A stretch of 16,798 nt of DNA. It comes from Basidiobolus heterosporus B8920 (Eukaryota > Basidiobolomycota > Basidiobolomycetes > Basidiobolales > Basidiobolaceae). The translations under genes and the position numbers were made by a program. Every line of letters begins with the position of its first letter. The stretch's first letter is position 1. The notes beneath the pieces are model-generated. The model did no database searches, had not been told where the DNA came from, and worked only from the letters and a program-made list of their open reading frames with translations. The DNA lies in contig JNET01032145.1 of NCBI GenBank assembly GCA_000697455.1, forward strand, positions 1-16,798, in the 5' to 3' direction. Shown in pieces: positions 1 to 8,804 of the stretch.

Positions 1-157
1 TGGATGAGACTTGGAAATACAGATGAGAAATACACTTACTAGCAACAGGATGGGTACTGGTAGATGATGAAACACCGGACGAGGCATGATCAACCTCACA
101 GTTGGCAATAGCAGCGGATAGAGCAAAGAAAAGAGAGTATTTAATGACGTTCTTCAT
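1..157 (-). CDS. 5' end of a secreted-protein gene (partial)
   Basis: The first exon runs from the ATG at 157-155 to 40, where a canonical GTAAGT donor starts (39-34 on the minus strand). The rest of the gene lies beyond the left edge. The 39 visible residues begin MKNVIKYSLFFALSAAIA, a short basic start followed by a hydrophobic core and a small-residue cleavage area, so this reads as a signal peptide. It is followed by a Ser/Thr-rich stretch (SSGVSSSTSTHPVA) that would suit O-glycosylation. A good TATA box lies 40-47 bases upstream of the ATG (197-204), which supports the start. The mature protein is not visible, so no function can be given; a cell-wall or secreted product is an inference from the leader only. 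Confidence 0.6.
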   Translation of the reverse strand, partial: MKNVIKYSLFFALSAAIANCEVDHASSGVSSSTSTHPVASKCISHLYFQVSS

Positions 158-196
158 GTTTGTGGATAAGTAAGTTGGTAATCAGAAAGCTGTATC

Positions 197-204
197 CTTA
201 TATA
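197..204 (-). promoter_or_regulatory. TATA box of the secreted-protein gene
   Basis: The minus strand reads TATATAAG here, 40-47 bases before the ATG at 157. The spacing predicts transcription start close to 170 and a very short 5' UTR. The multicopper oxidase and desaturase genes in this window have similar elements at similar distances. Confidence 0.55.
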
Positions 205-706
205 TCCTGGATACGTGTTTTTTGTCGACTCTCACTCGTGTTTTTCTTCTGCGCATCCAAAATAGAACAGAAAAATGAATTGCTGAGGCAAAAGAATCTA
301 TCACGAATCGATGGATCCCATTAGAAATGTACCAGGGACACCAGAATTCTATGGCACGACATTAACTCTCCCATTGCTAATATTAAGATTGTGTCAACCA
401 TGTGGTAAAAAACCATATTTAATCATCACCAATCCAAATCAAGAATAACAAATAAAAATATCGAAATTTCCAAAACGATCGAATCCAGCTTGGCAGTAAA
501 GCCAATAAATATTGAGTGTGACCCGCTTTCGAATATTCTTTATCAGAAAGCCTTCTCCATAATCCAGGCCCATCAAGGCAAGCTGTAAAGATGGACTTAT
601 GGAGCAGGATTTGTTGGTGGATTTTATTAACGATAGGTTGGCAAAATTGATTAGTGGATGCGAGATGAGGAGTTTGGCAGGATATGTGGTATTAAGTAAA
701 ATCATA
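205..706. other. Intergenic, no gene seen
   Basis: This stretch lies between the end of the ZFAND2-type gene and the promoter of the secreted-protein gene, both on the minus strand. An open frame of about 100 codons (439-744, minus) crosses it but begins at a TTG, overlaps the last ZFAND2 exon in another frame and shows no recognisable domain, so it is probably 3' UTR. I see no tRNA, repeat or other gene. Confidence 0.5.
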
Positions 707-1643
707 TTAACTGATGGCACAGCCCTTATTTTTGGATTTCCCAACTTTTTGGTTCTATAAAACTAGTGTTAGACGTACTGTGGCTACCGATTTTGAATGT
801 AAATATTATGGCCTTACCTCTTTGCGTGCATTAGGTTGATTGGTTTTGGATCTAAAGGGAAGTTGATGCTTAGTCAATGTTGTTCAGAAATATCTGTATT
901 CAAAAGTTTCAAAATACCCATTAAACAGTGTCCGCTTAGGCGCCTTACTAGAGCCTACACATTGAGATTCAATGAGCATACTTGCATAAAATCTATCAGG
1001 GTTAGTACAATACCATACCTCCAACTTTAGCATCTTTGGGGCAATCATGATCGGTTTCGAAGCGGTGCTTTAAGCAGTATTGTTTGTGACAGGAAGGGCA
1101 TTTGGCTGAGACTAAAGCCTTAGTCTTACATGTACGATAGCAGCACACATTCTTATAAGCCGGTGATTTATCAGTAGTGGTAGCTGCATCCTTACACCCT
1201 TTTCTTATATGCTCATCGATCTTAAGAGGAGGTTTAGTATGTGGGCCGTAGTATTTAGTCCAAGTATAACATATTACCCGTCGATTTGGATTCTCTCCTT
1301 TATTAACCGGAACTGGCTTTCCGCAGAGAGGACAAACTGGAACTCTTACATCAGCAATTTCCGTCTCATATTGACATTGATGCTTTTCAGGCCTCCAGTG
1401 ATCTTGACTAATTTTTAAGCATATCAAGTAACACAATGAGTATCACTTTGTTACAGAGAGGATCTACTAGGAATTTACCAGAAATCGCGTTTACATAGAT
1501 GGCACTTGTACGGCAAAAAGTCTAACTCAATGAGAGCTGAACGTCAGTAGAGATGTCCAAAAGACGTATTCAGCCCAAAAGTTCCTACCTAATTGGTGAC
1601 AATCGGTTAGAGCGCAATTCTTGCCGAGGTGTGGAAGCTCCAT
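707..1643 (-). CDS. ZFAND2/AIRAP-type AN1 zinc-finger protein with CaaX box
   Basis: Exons (minus): 1643-1589, 1536-1479, 1407-1278, 1220-1019, 954-918, 851-818, 754-707, giving 187 residues. All junctions are GT-AG and keep frame. The first AN1 finger uses C10, C15, C30, C33, C38, H41, H47 and C49 around the family signature ELDFLPYKC. A middle zinc site is formed by C63, C66, H85 and C90 (VPVCPLCGKPVPV). The second AN1 finger uses C107 or C108, C112, C122, C125, C130, H133, H139 and C141. Family members (human ZFAND2A/AIRAP and ZFAND2B/AIRAPL, yeast Cuz1) bind Cdc48/p97 or the proteasome and help clear damaged proteins, notably under arsenite stress. The tail is lysine-rich and ends GCAIS, a CaaX prenylation motif, as in ZFAND2B. 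The ubiquitin-interacting motifs of ZFAND2B are not seen. If the intron after 918 is kept, the protein would instead stop at 884 without the CaaX box. Family assignment is firm; the last three exons are less so. Confidence 0.88.
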
Positions 1644-2279
1644 GATAGAAAGGGGCGAGGATTCTATCCAAAAGTAACAGAGATACCCTCAACGAAAGCA
1701 ACAATCGCTGAGTATTTAACAAAGCATATAGGTAGATTGAATTAGGAATATGAGAAATTATTTATGATTTAATTAAATCCAATTCTATGCTGAATCTATC
1801 GGTTAAAGCATTAAAAGTCAGCCGTCAATTCTCAATAGAAATTTCCATGTTCACTAAACCAGTTTTTTGTTGGTATCACAATTCATCCCCAGTTTATATG
1901 TAAATCACAGTTAATCTTGTATACACACAAGCCAAGATTGATTTTATTAATTATCTTCGCGCTCAACTGAGAGAATAGCTATCAGAGCTTACAACATGTA
2001 AGAAAGCTCATGGATATATTCATTCATGAAGAAAATGGTTTATATTATCAGTAAATACAAGACATCTGTCAGTGAGAGAGAACACAAAAAATCTGTTGAC
2101 CTAACGTTTCTACCGGCAGAAGAAGCGAAAGTAAGTTACTCTGAGCAAGAAGTATACATACACGTGAACCTTCATAATTATTCGAGGTGTATGAGAAGGG
2201 AATAAATTCAAGAGGATAGGAAATAAGAAATAAAATAAACATGGCATTCTATGTGAGCGAGTAGAAAATAATTGAAAGT
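1644..2279. other. Intergenic; promoter side of the ZFAND2 gene
   Basis: An AT-rich 636-base stretch upstream of the ZFAND2-type gene and downstream of the acidic-protein gene. I found no coding frame with a start, splice sites and recognisable sequence, no tRNA-like B box and no clear repeat. Confidence 0.45.
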
Positions 2280-2735
2280 CTAGAGGAACTCGGTTTTTCT
2301 TTTCTTATTCATGGATTCACTTTCCAGAGGCTCATCATAATCTTCTTCATCTAATAGCATACTCCGTTTTTGCAGTACACTAGCGTTGACCGGATCTTCT
2401 TGGTCCATTTTCTCCTCTAGTAACTGTGGTTCACCTTCGTTCTCAATTTTCACTTCGGCATTTTGCGCAGTTTCCAATTCCTGAGCCAAACGAGCCTTTT
2501 CTTCCATTTTTTTATGCTGTTCCTGTAGACGACGATATTCTTCGAATAAATCCTCTTCGTCATCAGATACTTCTTCGGTGCTAACTACTTCATCGTCAGA
2601 AAAGTCGGTAGAAAAATCACTCTCCGAATCGCTTGAAGAGTCAACAAAGGTTTGGTTACAAATGAGCTCGTTGTTCTTCATCCATAGCAATAGAAAAGTG
2701 GAGAGTAGAGCCTTTGTGCGATCGTCTAGAGACAT
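2280..2735 (-). CDS. Acidic, coiled-coil-like protein of unknown function
   Basis: A single-exon frame of 151 residues from the ATG at 2735-2733 (context AACATGT, with A at -3) to TAG at 2282-2280. The open frame continues 21 codons upstream but only to a TTG, so the internal ATG is the likely start. Residues 1-30 are mixed and fairly hydrophobic (STFLLLWMKNNELI). A run of Ser, Asp and Glu follows (about 32-62, including SDDEVVSTEEVSDDEED), then a charged helix with coiled-coil character (about 63-90, EEYRRLQEQHKKMEEKARLAQELE), another acidic part and a basic end, NKKRKTEFL, that resembles a nuclear localisation signal. Composition suggests a nuclear protein, possibly chromatin- or ribosome-biogenesis-related, but I recognise no family. 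The low-complexity composition means a chance reading frame is not fully excluded. Confidence 0.55.
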   Translation of the reverse strand: MSLDDRTKALLSTFLLLWMKNNELICNQTFVDSSSDSESDFSTDFSDDEVVSTEEVSDDEEDLFEEYRRLQEQHKKMEEKARLAQELETAQNAEVKIENEGEPQLLEEKMDQEDPVNASVLQKRSMLLDEEDYDEPLESESMNKKRKTEFL

Positions 2736-3204
2736 GTTATTTGTTGTGGGCCAAAAGTGGAATGAAACGAAATATTTTGAACTTGGAAAAATGTGCAACC
2801 GCTTCTATACTAACTCTAACGCGTCGTAATCGATAATAGCGATGTACCGTTGGTGAAGTTCAGATTCCCTGGCCTGCTGGTATACCAAAAAAATCAGGAT
2901 CCTTTTTAAAAAAAAGAATCTATGCAAGATCATAGGTGGGGATTAGATCCCAAATAACATTTTATAAAAGGTTTGTATAAATTCCAACTTCAAAATTTCA
3001 ATTACAAAAGCATAGACAAAGTATTGACGAAATATACAATTGGAAATCAGGGGATTTCTGCAAAATCTCCTAATTTCACAGTGATCAGAAGATAGGTGCG
3101 AATACCAAATTCCTCTATGTTTAATTTACTTTTGGCACACCTTGCAACCCCTCATGCTTTTCTTTTTACTTGGCCCAAAATGGTGGTGCGTAAAGCATCA
3201 GCAT
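2736..3204. other. Intergenic between reductase 3' end and acidic-protein gene
   Basis: AT-rich spacer of 469 bases with A-runs near 2885-2915. It must hold the 3' end of the reductase gene and the promoter of the acidic-protein gene. No further gene, RNA or repeat is visible. Confidence 0.45.
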
Positions 3205-6200
3205 TCAAAATCTCATGATATTCGATGGAAATCTTTGCTCTTCTAACGAGTTTAGGTCCCCGGTCAATCCTATTCCGGGGCAGGTTGTTTCAAAAAAGTA
3301 AGGACTCCAGTCGCAAAACTTTTCAATTTCAGGATCGACCGTAGTATCTCCTTCAACATATCGAAGATCAGGTGCTGTCAATCCCTGGGGATTTAACAAA
3401 AGACGTGAGATACTGGGACTTTTCGGGCCTGGTCTTGATATATTAGCGGTTAATTGACAGTATTTCATTTCTGAAATGGCTTCATATGGCATCTGAGGGT
3501 AAGCTCCCATAGGGATCCTGGGTAAAAATGACACTCCCTTCAACTGGTATTGAAAGAAACTAAGCGCATACTTGAGATGAGGTCCTTCCGTTTCCGGATC
3601 GAAGGTAATCGTACATGAAACTTGGTTATCGGACCAGTATCTCTGCATAAAGGCTGCCAATGAGAGCTGTTCCCACATCGTTACATCAGCTAAAGGTCTT
3701 ATCCCATCACCATGATCGATGGGTATTTCCACCACCAAAGTAGATGGGTCCACTGTTTAGAAAATATATGATATGAGCTTCAGACTCATAATGGATGTGG
3801 TAGACATAACTTACCAACGTCGGGCTCCACTTTATAACCAGCCTCTCTAAAAGGGTCCACCATCTCAGATAGCCTAGGCAGACGCACACGACGAATACAA
3901 AATCTACTTTCTGGGTAATGCAATCCAGGAGTAGCTATAACAATCAAAGAATCAGCTTATTCCTCCTTGAACTAGTATGTGCAAAGGTGATAACATACCG
4001 CCAGCCAGTAGAGATACCGTCCCACTAGGTTTTACTGTAGTAACTTTGATGGATCGAGGAATACCTAACCATTCGCACAACCTTATGGAAAACGCTCATT
4101 TAGCATACACATTACAAAATATGTTTGCATATGCATATATATCCTTACTGTTTGTCCACTTCCAAAATATGTTGGTAACCTCTTTCACACCATACTCTGA
4201 GTTCTTCAATCCCTAGAAATGCATATGTTATGACATCTGATGATAGAGGCTCATAAGCGCTGTATAATTCGACATACCACTTTTGCTAATAAACTGGGCA
4301 ATACCGCTCAAACCCGTTCCGACTCTACGGTTTCTCATCATGATTTTGTTACTTTCTGACCGATGTGTAGTTCCCAGAGTTACGGTCTTTGCGTAAAGGA
4401 ATGCTGATTCCAAAGTTTCCAGAAAATCGTCGATTGATGTATGGTTGTTTGGAAAGACTTCTACAAGACAACACAACTCAAATGATTCCAAAGTTTGTTC
4501 CAGACATGGGTTTCCACCCTGTGCTCGAAAATCACGTTTGTCCTAAGAACAAGGTAAGTATGAGTGTGTCAATAAGTAAACATTGACTTCGTACCATTGG
4601 ATCGCCCATTCTACCATAATTCTTAGCATTGTCCAACCAAGAAAACCCAGGCTCTCCATTGGAGATCACGCGTTTGCAAATATTGTGATAGTCCATACCG
4701 ATTTTGGCAAATACCTGGAGATGACTGAGATCGATGCTCAACAGGTAATAGGATGTAATAGTAATAACCTACCGAGTTGTTACTGGTCCATCCATACTCG
4801 TAACGATGCGGATTTACCTCGTAATTTTTCAAATCGATGTACTCATCATCGAATGGGTCTCCAAAGGCAATCTCTGCGCTACGTCTAACCTGCAAATATT
4901 GATGATAAACCGATTAGTCAAGCTGTATCGGTCAGGAATACCAAAGGTAGAAAAGATTCATTTACGTTTCCGCTAACCACGCATTTCCCGATCAAATTCA
5001 TGATGTCAACTATTGTGGTCACTGAGATAGGGGCTCCAATATTTTTATCAAGAACTTTGCGTATACGATGATGCAAATCCATTAGGGACTGGGGCCCTGC
5101 CGATTGCCCACCAAATCCTTTGATGGGTGTTCCTGCTGGACGGATGCAATGATATTTGAATTCCTGAGCCACACGATATCATGTTAAATAATGACAGCTT
5201 AAATGCTACTTTTTAGCATATTTATCACGTACTTGTATGCTCATATTAGGGTCGAAATAGCTGTCAATCACCAACTCCACCGACTTCACCCATCCTTCTC
5301 GACAATCAGGAATGACGTAGGTCGATGGTGGAAGTGTGATGCTAGGGCCAGTCACAATAATACCCCGATCTTTAGCTATTGCAGCACCCTTTGTATCAAA
5401 TCCAACTCCAACTCTACAAATATATGAATACTTTGTGAGAAAAAAAGGTCGAATACACAGTCATATGATTGAAGAACAAGCCCATTCCATACCCTAGCAT
5501 GGAAGCATCCATCAAGAACGAAAATGGTTTACTTGGCTTAGATCCCTTGTCCCACATGCACTCTGTACTGACAAAGCCGCAATTGTTTAGAGCTGTGTAT
5601 ATTCCACGCTCTTCAGTTAATGGAGATCCCATTGCCCAAAGACCTAAAATTTCAATTCAATACGCGTTAGCACATAAATGGAATTAAACTGATTTGACAA
5701 GTATACTTGTTACCTCTTCCTGGAGGAAGGAATTTCATATTAAATATGCGGTCGTACATTTTTTGAGCAGAGCGCTGGGCCTTAAAGAACATGATTTATA
5801 ATCAAGAGCCGGCCAAATAGCCAAGTTCAGAAAATGCTTACCTTTTCCTCATCCCACCCTGAGTTCATTTTCTCTACCCACCGTCTCTGCATATTGAAAG
5901 TGCCATCAACAACTCGTTTAACTGTTTGCCACCTAAATTCATAATCACAAGTTAATAAAATTATTTCATACACACGATTTGTCTTTCAGCCTTGGTCATT
6001 ACCACTGCTCTCGGGTGCCATCTTTCCTGAGTCTGCTATAGGTTCTTCGATATATAATCTCCCCGAGCCCATTGAAGCCAAAAGGTGGCAAACGATCCTT
6101 ATAGCCAGAAAGGAAATTATCTGCTAGATGAAAATCGGTTGTCCGGGATTTCTTCTCTATATGCGAGGCGTATGAGGTGAAAAACTTGTTCAGAGTATTA

Positions 6201-6664
6201 GAAGTAACAGTAGCGGAAGCCCATTCGGAGTCCAAAATGTCATGGATTTTTCGCTTTTTAGAGACTGTTTTGTTTGTATCTTGCTTAAAATCTTCTGCCT
6301 TCTCTTCACCCTTGCTGAAATTCACAGGACTTTGTGTTGACCCATCAACGAGACGCGCTAGTAGGGCCTCTGGAGCATATTCGCACTTTTTAAGATGAGC
6401 AACCATAAATTTCTTTTCACCGCGTACTGGTCGGACAATATCAAAACCTATTCGCTCAACACAGTAGCAACAGCGAGCATCATATTTATTTGTAGTAGAA
6501 CGCTTTTCCCCTTTGATGAAGTGATCCCATAGCTCATTGCGCGGTCTTCCAGCCTGTACAATAGGTGTATCAGTTGGTGAAGGCGAAAGCGAAAGTGAAG
6601 GTGAGCTAGATCTGTTGAACAGTTCCGCGTCAGGGTGTGTGTAAGTGGGTGTAGAAATTGACAT
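3205..6664 (-). CDS. Class II (B12-dependent) ribonucleotide reductase with N-terminal BED zinc finger
   Basis: Exons (minus): 6664-6003, 5932-5842, 5780-5714, 5643-5493, 5413-5233, 5163-4966, 4889-4773, 4714-4595, 4542-4278, 4212-4149, 4081-3999, 3934-3815, 3752-3205; 888 residues, all introns GT-AG, 52-79 bases. Residues about 178-888 match monomeric adenosylcobalamin-dependent ribonucleoside-triphosphate reductase (739 residues in Lactobacillus leichmannii): RRTYSR near 206, NNCGFVST with C295 (L. leichmannii C119), IRPAGTPIKGFGG from about 391, GNVRRSAEIAFG about 449-460, NPCLE 540-544 with N540, C542 (thiyl site, C408) and E544 (E410), C553 (C419), KPSGTVSLLAG about 656-666, and MQRYWSDNQVSC in the last exon. 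It would make deoxynucleotides from ribonucleotides using adenosylcobalamin as radical source. Residues 40-100 form a BED-type finger (W46, F49, C65, C68, H90, C94); a basic KKRK lies at 136-139. The finger and the reductase start share exon 1 with no stop. The C-terminal tail has C853 and C864 rather than the usual close Cys pair. Confidence 0.93.
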
Positions 6665-7500
6665 TAAGATATTTCTGTTCTGTTGTAATGAGTGGAGTGA
6701 GAATATTCAGTCCACGTTATTGTTCTGGTATATCTTCCGGTAACAATTAGACTGCGTGAACCAGGGTGTGGTGGTATGGAAGAAAAGCTACCTCTTTACA
6801 AATATATTCAGTAGAAGCAAGCTGAGTCAATATTTCAAAGTAGACCTGCTAGACCAATGTGTTCCGAACTAGCGTGAAAACAAGACAAGCGAAAAATTCG
6901 AGCGCTTTATATGTCAGCAAAAGAGTAGAGTTGGAGAAGCACAGAGCACCTTAGTTAAAATAGGGTATCGACTGGAATATGTATAAAAAGATGAACCATA
7001 GCTCCTAGATTTCACAAGGATTTATGGAGTTGGCATAATGGCAATCTGTGAATGACAAAATTAGAGATACGGAGCAAATAAGATTGCATACAATCACGGG
7101 AAGCCGGTGGAAATAATGATAAATTGAAAGGGTAAAGAACCATCCAGCCAGATTGGGAACGTCTAGCCTCTCCATTCCCTTGAACTGCACAAAACAATAA
7201 AAGTTTTTAGTGACAATGTCCATGTAGTTGGGCTCTAGATAGAAGAATGACTTGGCCAATCCAATTGGAATGGGAAGGAGATGGGAAGAAGACAAAAGAG
7301 AATGAAATGCATCCAAGATAAAGTTCAAGTAATATTCCACCAGCCAAGATTGACACGATCTCCGGAAATCGATTAAAATAATGAAATACATTGTTGATCA
7401 CAATTAGAAACATGAATCCCACCTCAGATTAAACTAAGTCACACAATTGCTATGCCAAAAAAACTCGCAGCCTACTGTCGCCCGAGACATTACCTGAGAG

Positions 7501-7508
7501 TATAAATA
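7501..7508 (+). promoter_or_regulatory. Possible TATA box
   Basis: The plus strand reads TATAAATA, 32-39 bases before the ATG at 7540, about the spacing seen at other genes in this window. The minus strand reads TATTTATA, so the element could also serve the other direction. Weak on its own in AT-rich DNA. Confidence 0.25.
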
Positions 7509-7539
7509 ATTTCAGCCGATAATCTGTGACATAGGGTGC

Positions 7540-7695
7540 ATGCTCTTACAAAACACAAAACCAAGAAGCCGGGTCTGTTGGTATTGCTACGTCGTTATAA
7601 TCGCTTCAATAGGCATGATAAGTACTGGGCTGATTGTTTGCTGATTTTTTGTTACTAGGCCTAGTCTGTGCTGCGGCTTCAGTGAAAGATCAGTT
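7540..7695 (+). CDS. Possible very small membrane protein
   Basis: An ATG at 7540-7542 opens a frame that starts MLLQNTKPRSRV and continues into a hydrophobic segment (CYVVIIASIGMI). Read through, it stops at 7650 after about 36 codons. If a 37-base candidate intron beginning GTACTG at 7620 and ending TTACTAG near 7658 is removed, it continues SLVCAAASVKDQFE and stops at about 7695. Basic N-terminus followed by one membrane span is a plausible small organelle or ER protein, but I recognise no family, the intron would be shorter than its neighbours', and a chance frame is quite possible. Confidence 0.2.
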
Positions 7696-8080
7696 CGAGT
7701 GAATCTCCTATAACCTTTCGCTCGATACTTAGTAAACCCCCAAACAGAGAGAATATTACTGATTTGGGCGGAAGATGTGAGGCTGGTTTATTAAGTGATT
7801 TAAATCTAGTCATCAGATATAGCCAAGTGTTTGAAATATGTTTAGGTTATGCGTTCATTCATCTTTAGCTGAATATTTATGTCTAAGAATATCAATGATG
7901 ATTGAACTATGTTGGGGTAAGAGTTCACGTTTACCCCAGAGTACATATCGCAAATGTAGTTGCTCAGTTTGGGATAATTACTATCTTTACCCAGGGAATC
8001 CGTTTTTTTTATTAAGGGCTTACAATATTTGTATAATCAGAAGAGGAAGTGAAGCGCATTGGATCAAAATTGGATGATAT

Positions 8081-8804
8081 TCATTTATTTTTTCTTATTT
8101 CGTCAAGTTTGGCTTTAGTTTTGTTATGACTCTCAACCAACATTTCTATCCTGCGAGCTGGTCCTAATTCCACTGCCATGCTTCGTACTTGTTGGTAAGC
8201 ATTGGCTGCTGATTGATGTTGTAGCATATTTGTTTTCTTGACTCTGTTGCTAACCATTTCGAATCTAAGAAATTGCCCGATACCAGCAAAGCCTACCAGA
8301 ACTATGATGATTGCTGCTATCTTTTTGTTACTTCCATAAAGAGGTTCGCCACCGCCATACCCAGCAGTCTGTTGACCGTAAACACGAGCGTCATAGCCCC
8401 AACGTGGATTTTGAGCTCTAGCATGTCGTGCCCAGTGACTGGTATTGCTAGCGAAATTGTTGTAGTAGACTCTTCCACCATCGTAAAGTTGACGTTGTTG
8501 AGGGTCAGACAGGATGTTGTAGGCATTCTTGATTTTTAAAAAATGTTCTCCGCTATCCTTACTTTTTCCAGCAACGTCTGGGTGAAACAGCTTGCAGAGA
8601 CTGATGTATTTACTGCGAATTTCTTTAGTAGTTGCTTTCTCATGAACTCCCAAAATCTGGTAATGGGTGGCGTCTGCTGAAGTACTCAACAAACGCTTAC
8701 CAAACGTTGCGATGTTTCTTCTGCATGGTGGGAAAGAGCAAAACATCTGAGTGGATAAAAGGAGGTCAAAGAATAAGGACAATCAGACATACATCGGTGC
8801 GCAT
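8081..8804 (-). CDS. Mitochondrial-type J-domain (Hsp40) protein with membrane anchor
   Basis: Best model: exon 1 8804-8793 (MRTD), intron 8792-8747 (GTATGT to CTCAG, 46 bases), exon 2 8746-8081; 225 residues. A simpler alternative starts at the ATG at 8746, the first codon of exon 2, with 221 residues. The N-terminus is rich in Arg, Ser and Thr without acids (PCRRNIATFGKRLLSTS), typical of a mitochondrial targeting sequence. The J domain spans about 32-94, with YQILGV, the HPD tripeptide at 59-61 and a KIKNAYNILSDPQQRQLYD helix. A Tyr/Gly-rich linker leads to one predicted membrane span (about 147-163, IAAIIIVLVGFAGI), then a basic helical tail. J proteins stimulate Hsp70 ATPase; this layout suggests an inner-membrane co-chaperone, comparable in architecture to DNAJC30-like proteins, but orthology is not established. 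Confidence 0.8.

Larger units (their letters stand above)
6665..8080. other. Long gene-poor stretch; only weak candidates
   Basis: About 1.4 kb between the reductase start and the J-domain gene. On the minus strand two overlapping open frames (about 7005-7413) encode very hydrophobic peptides, one beginning MFLIVINNVFHYFNRF, with an excellent-looking 3' splice site near 7160. I could not find a matching donor or a family, so I do not call a gene. On the plus strand a TATA element at 7501 precedes a short open frame at 7540 (separate entry). An open frame at 7838-8077 (plus) begins TTG-like or weakly and has no known domain. No tRNA or clear repeat is seen. Part of the stretch must be the reductase promoter. 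Confidence 0.4.

Noticed and set aside
439-744. Minus-strand open frame of about 100 codons
   Set aside because: It starts at TTG, overlaps the last ZFAND2 exon in another frame and has no recognisable domain; treated as 3' UTR.
884-954. ZFAND2 protein ending at the TGA at 886-884
   Set aside because: Possible by reading through a good donor at 917, but splicing there (TTGACTAAG branch site, CTTCCCTTTAG acceptor) gives a more natural lysine-rich tail and a CaaX end. Kept only as an alternative.
5203-5687. Plus-strand open frames inside the reductase gene
   Set aside because: Antisense shadows of exons 4 and 5; they cross the reductase introns and show no domain.
7685-7710. tRNA-like B box (GTTCGAGTGAATC)
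   Set aside because: It deviates from the GGTTCGANTCC consensus and no A box or cloverleaf could be drawn around it.
7838-8077. Plus-strand open frame of 79 codons
   Set aside because: Low-complexity-free but without domain, promoter or splice support, and antisense to nothing informative; likely chance.
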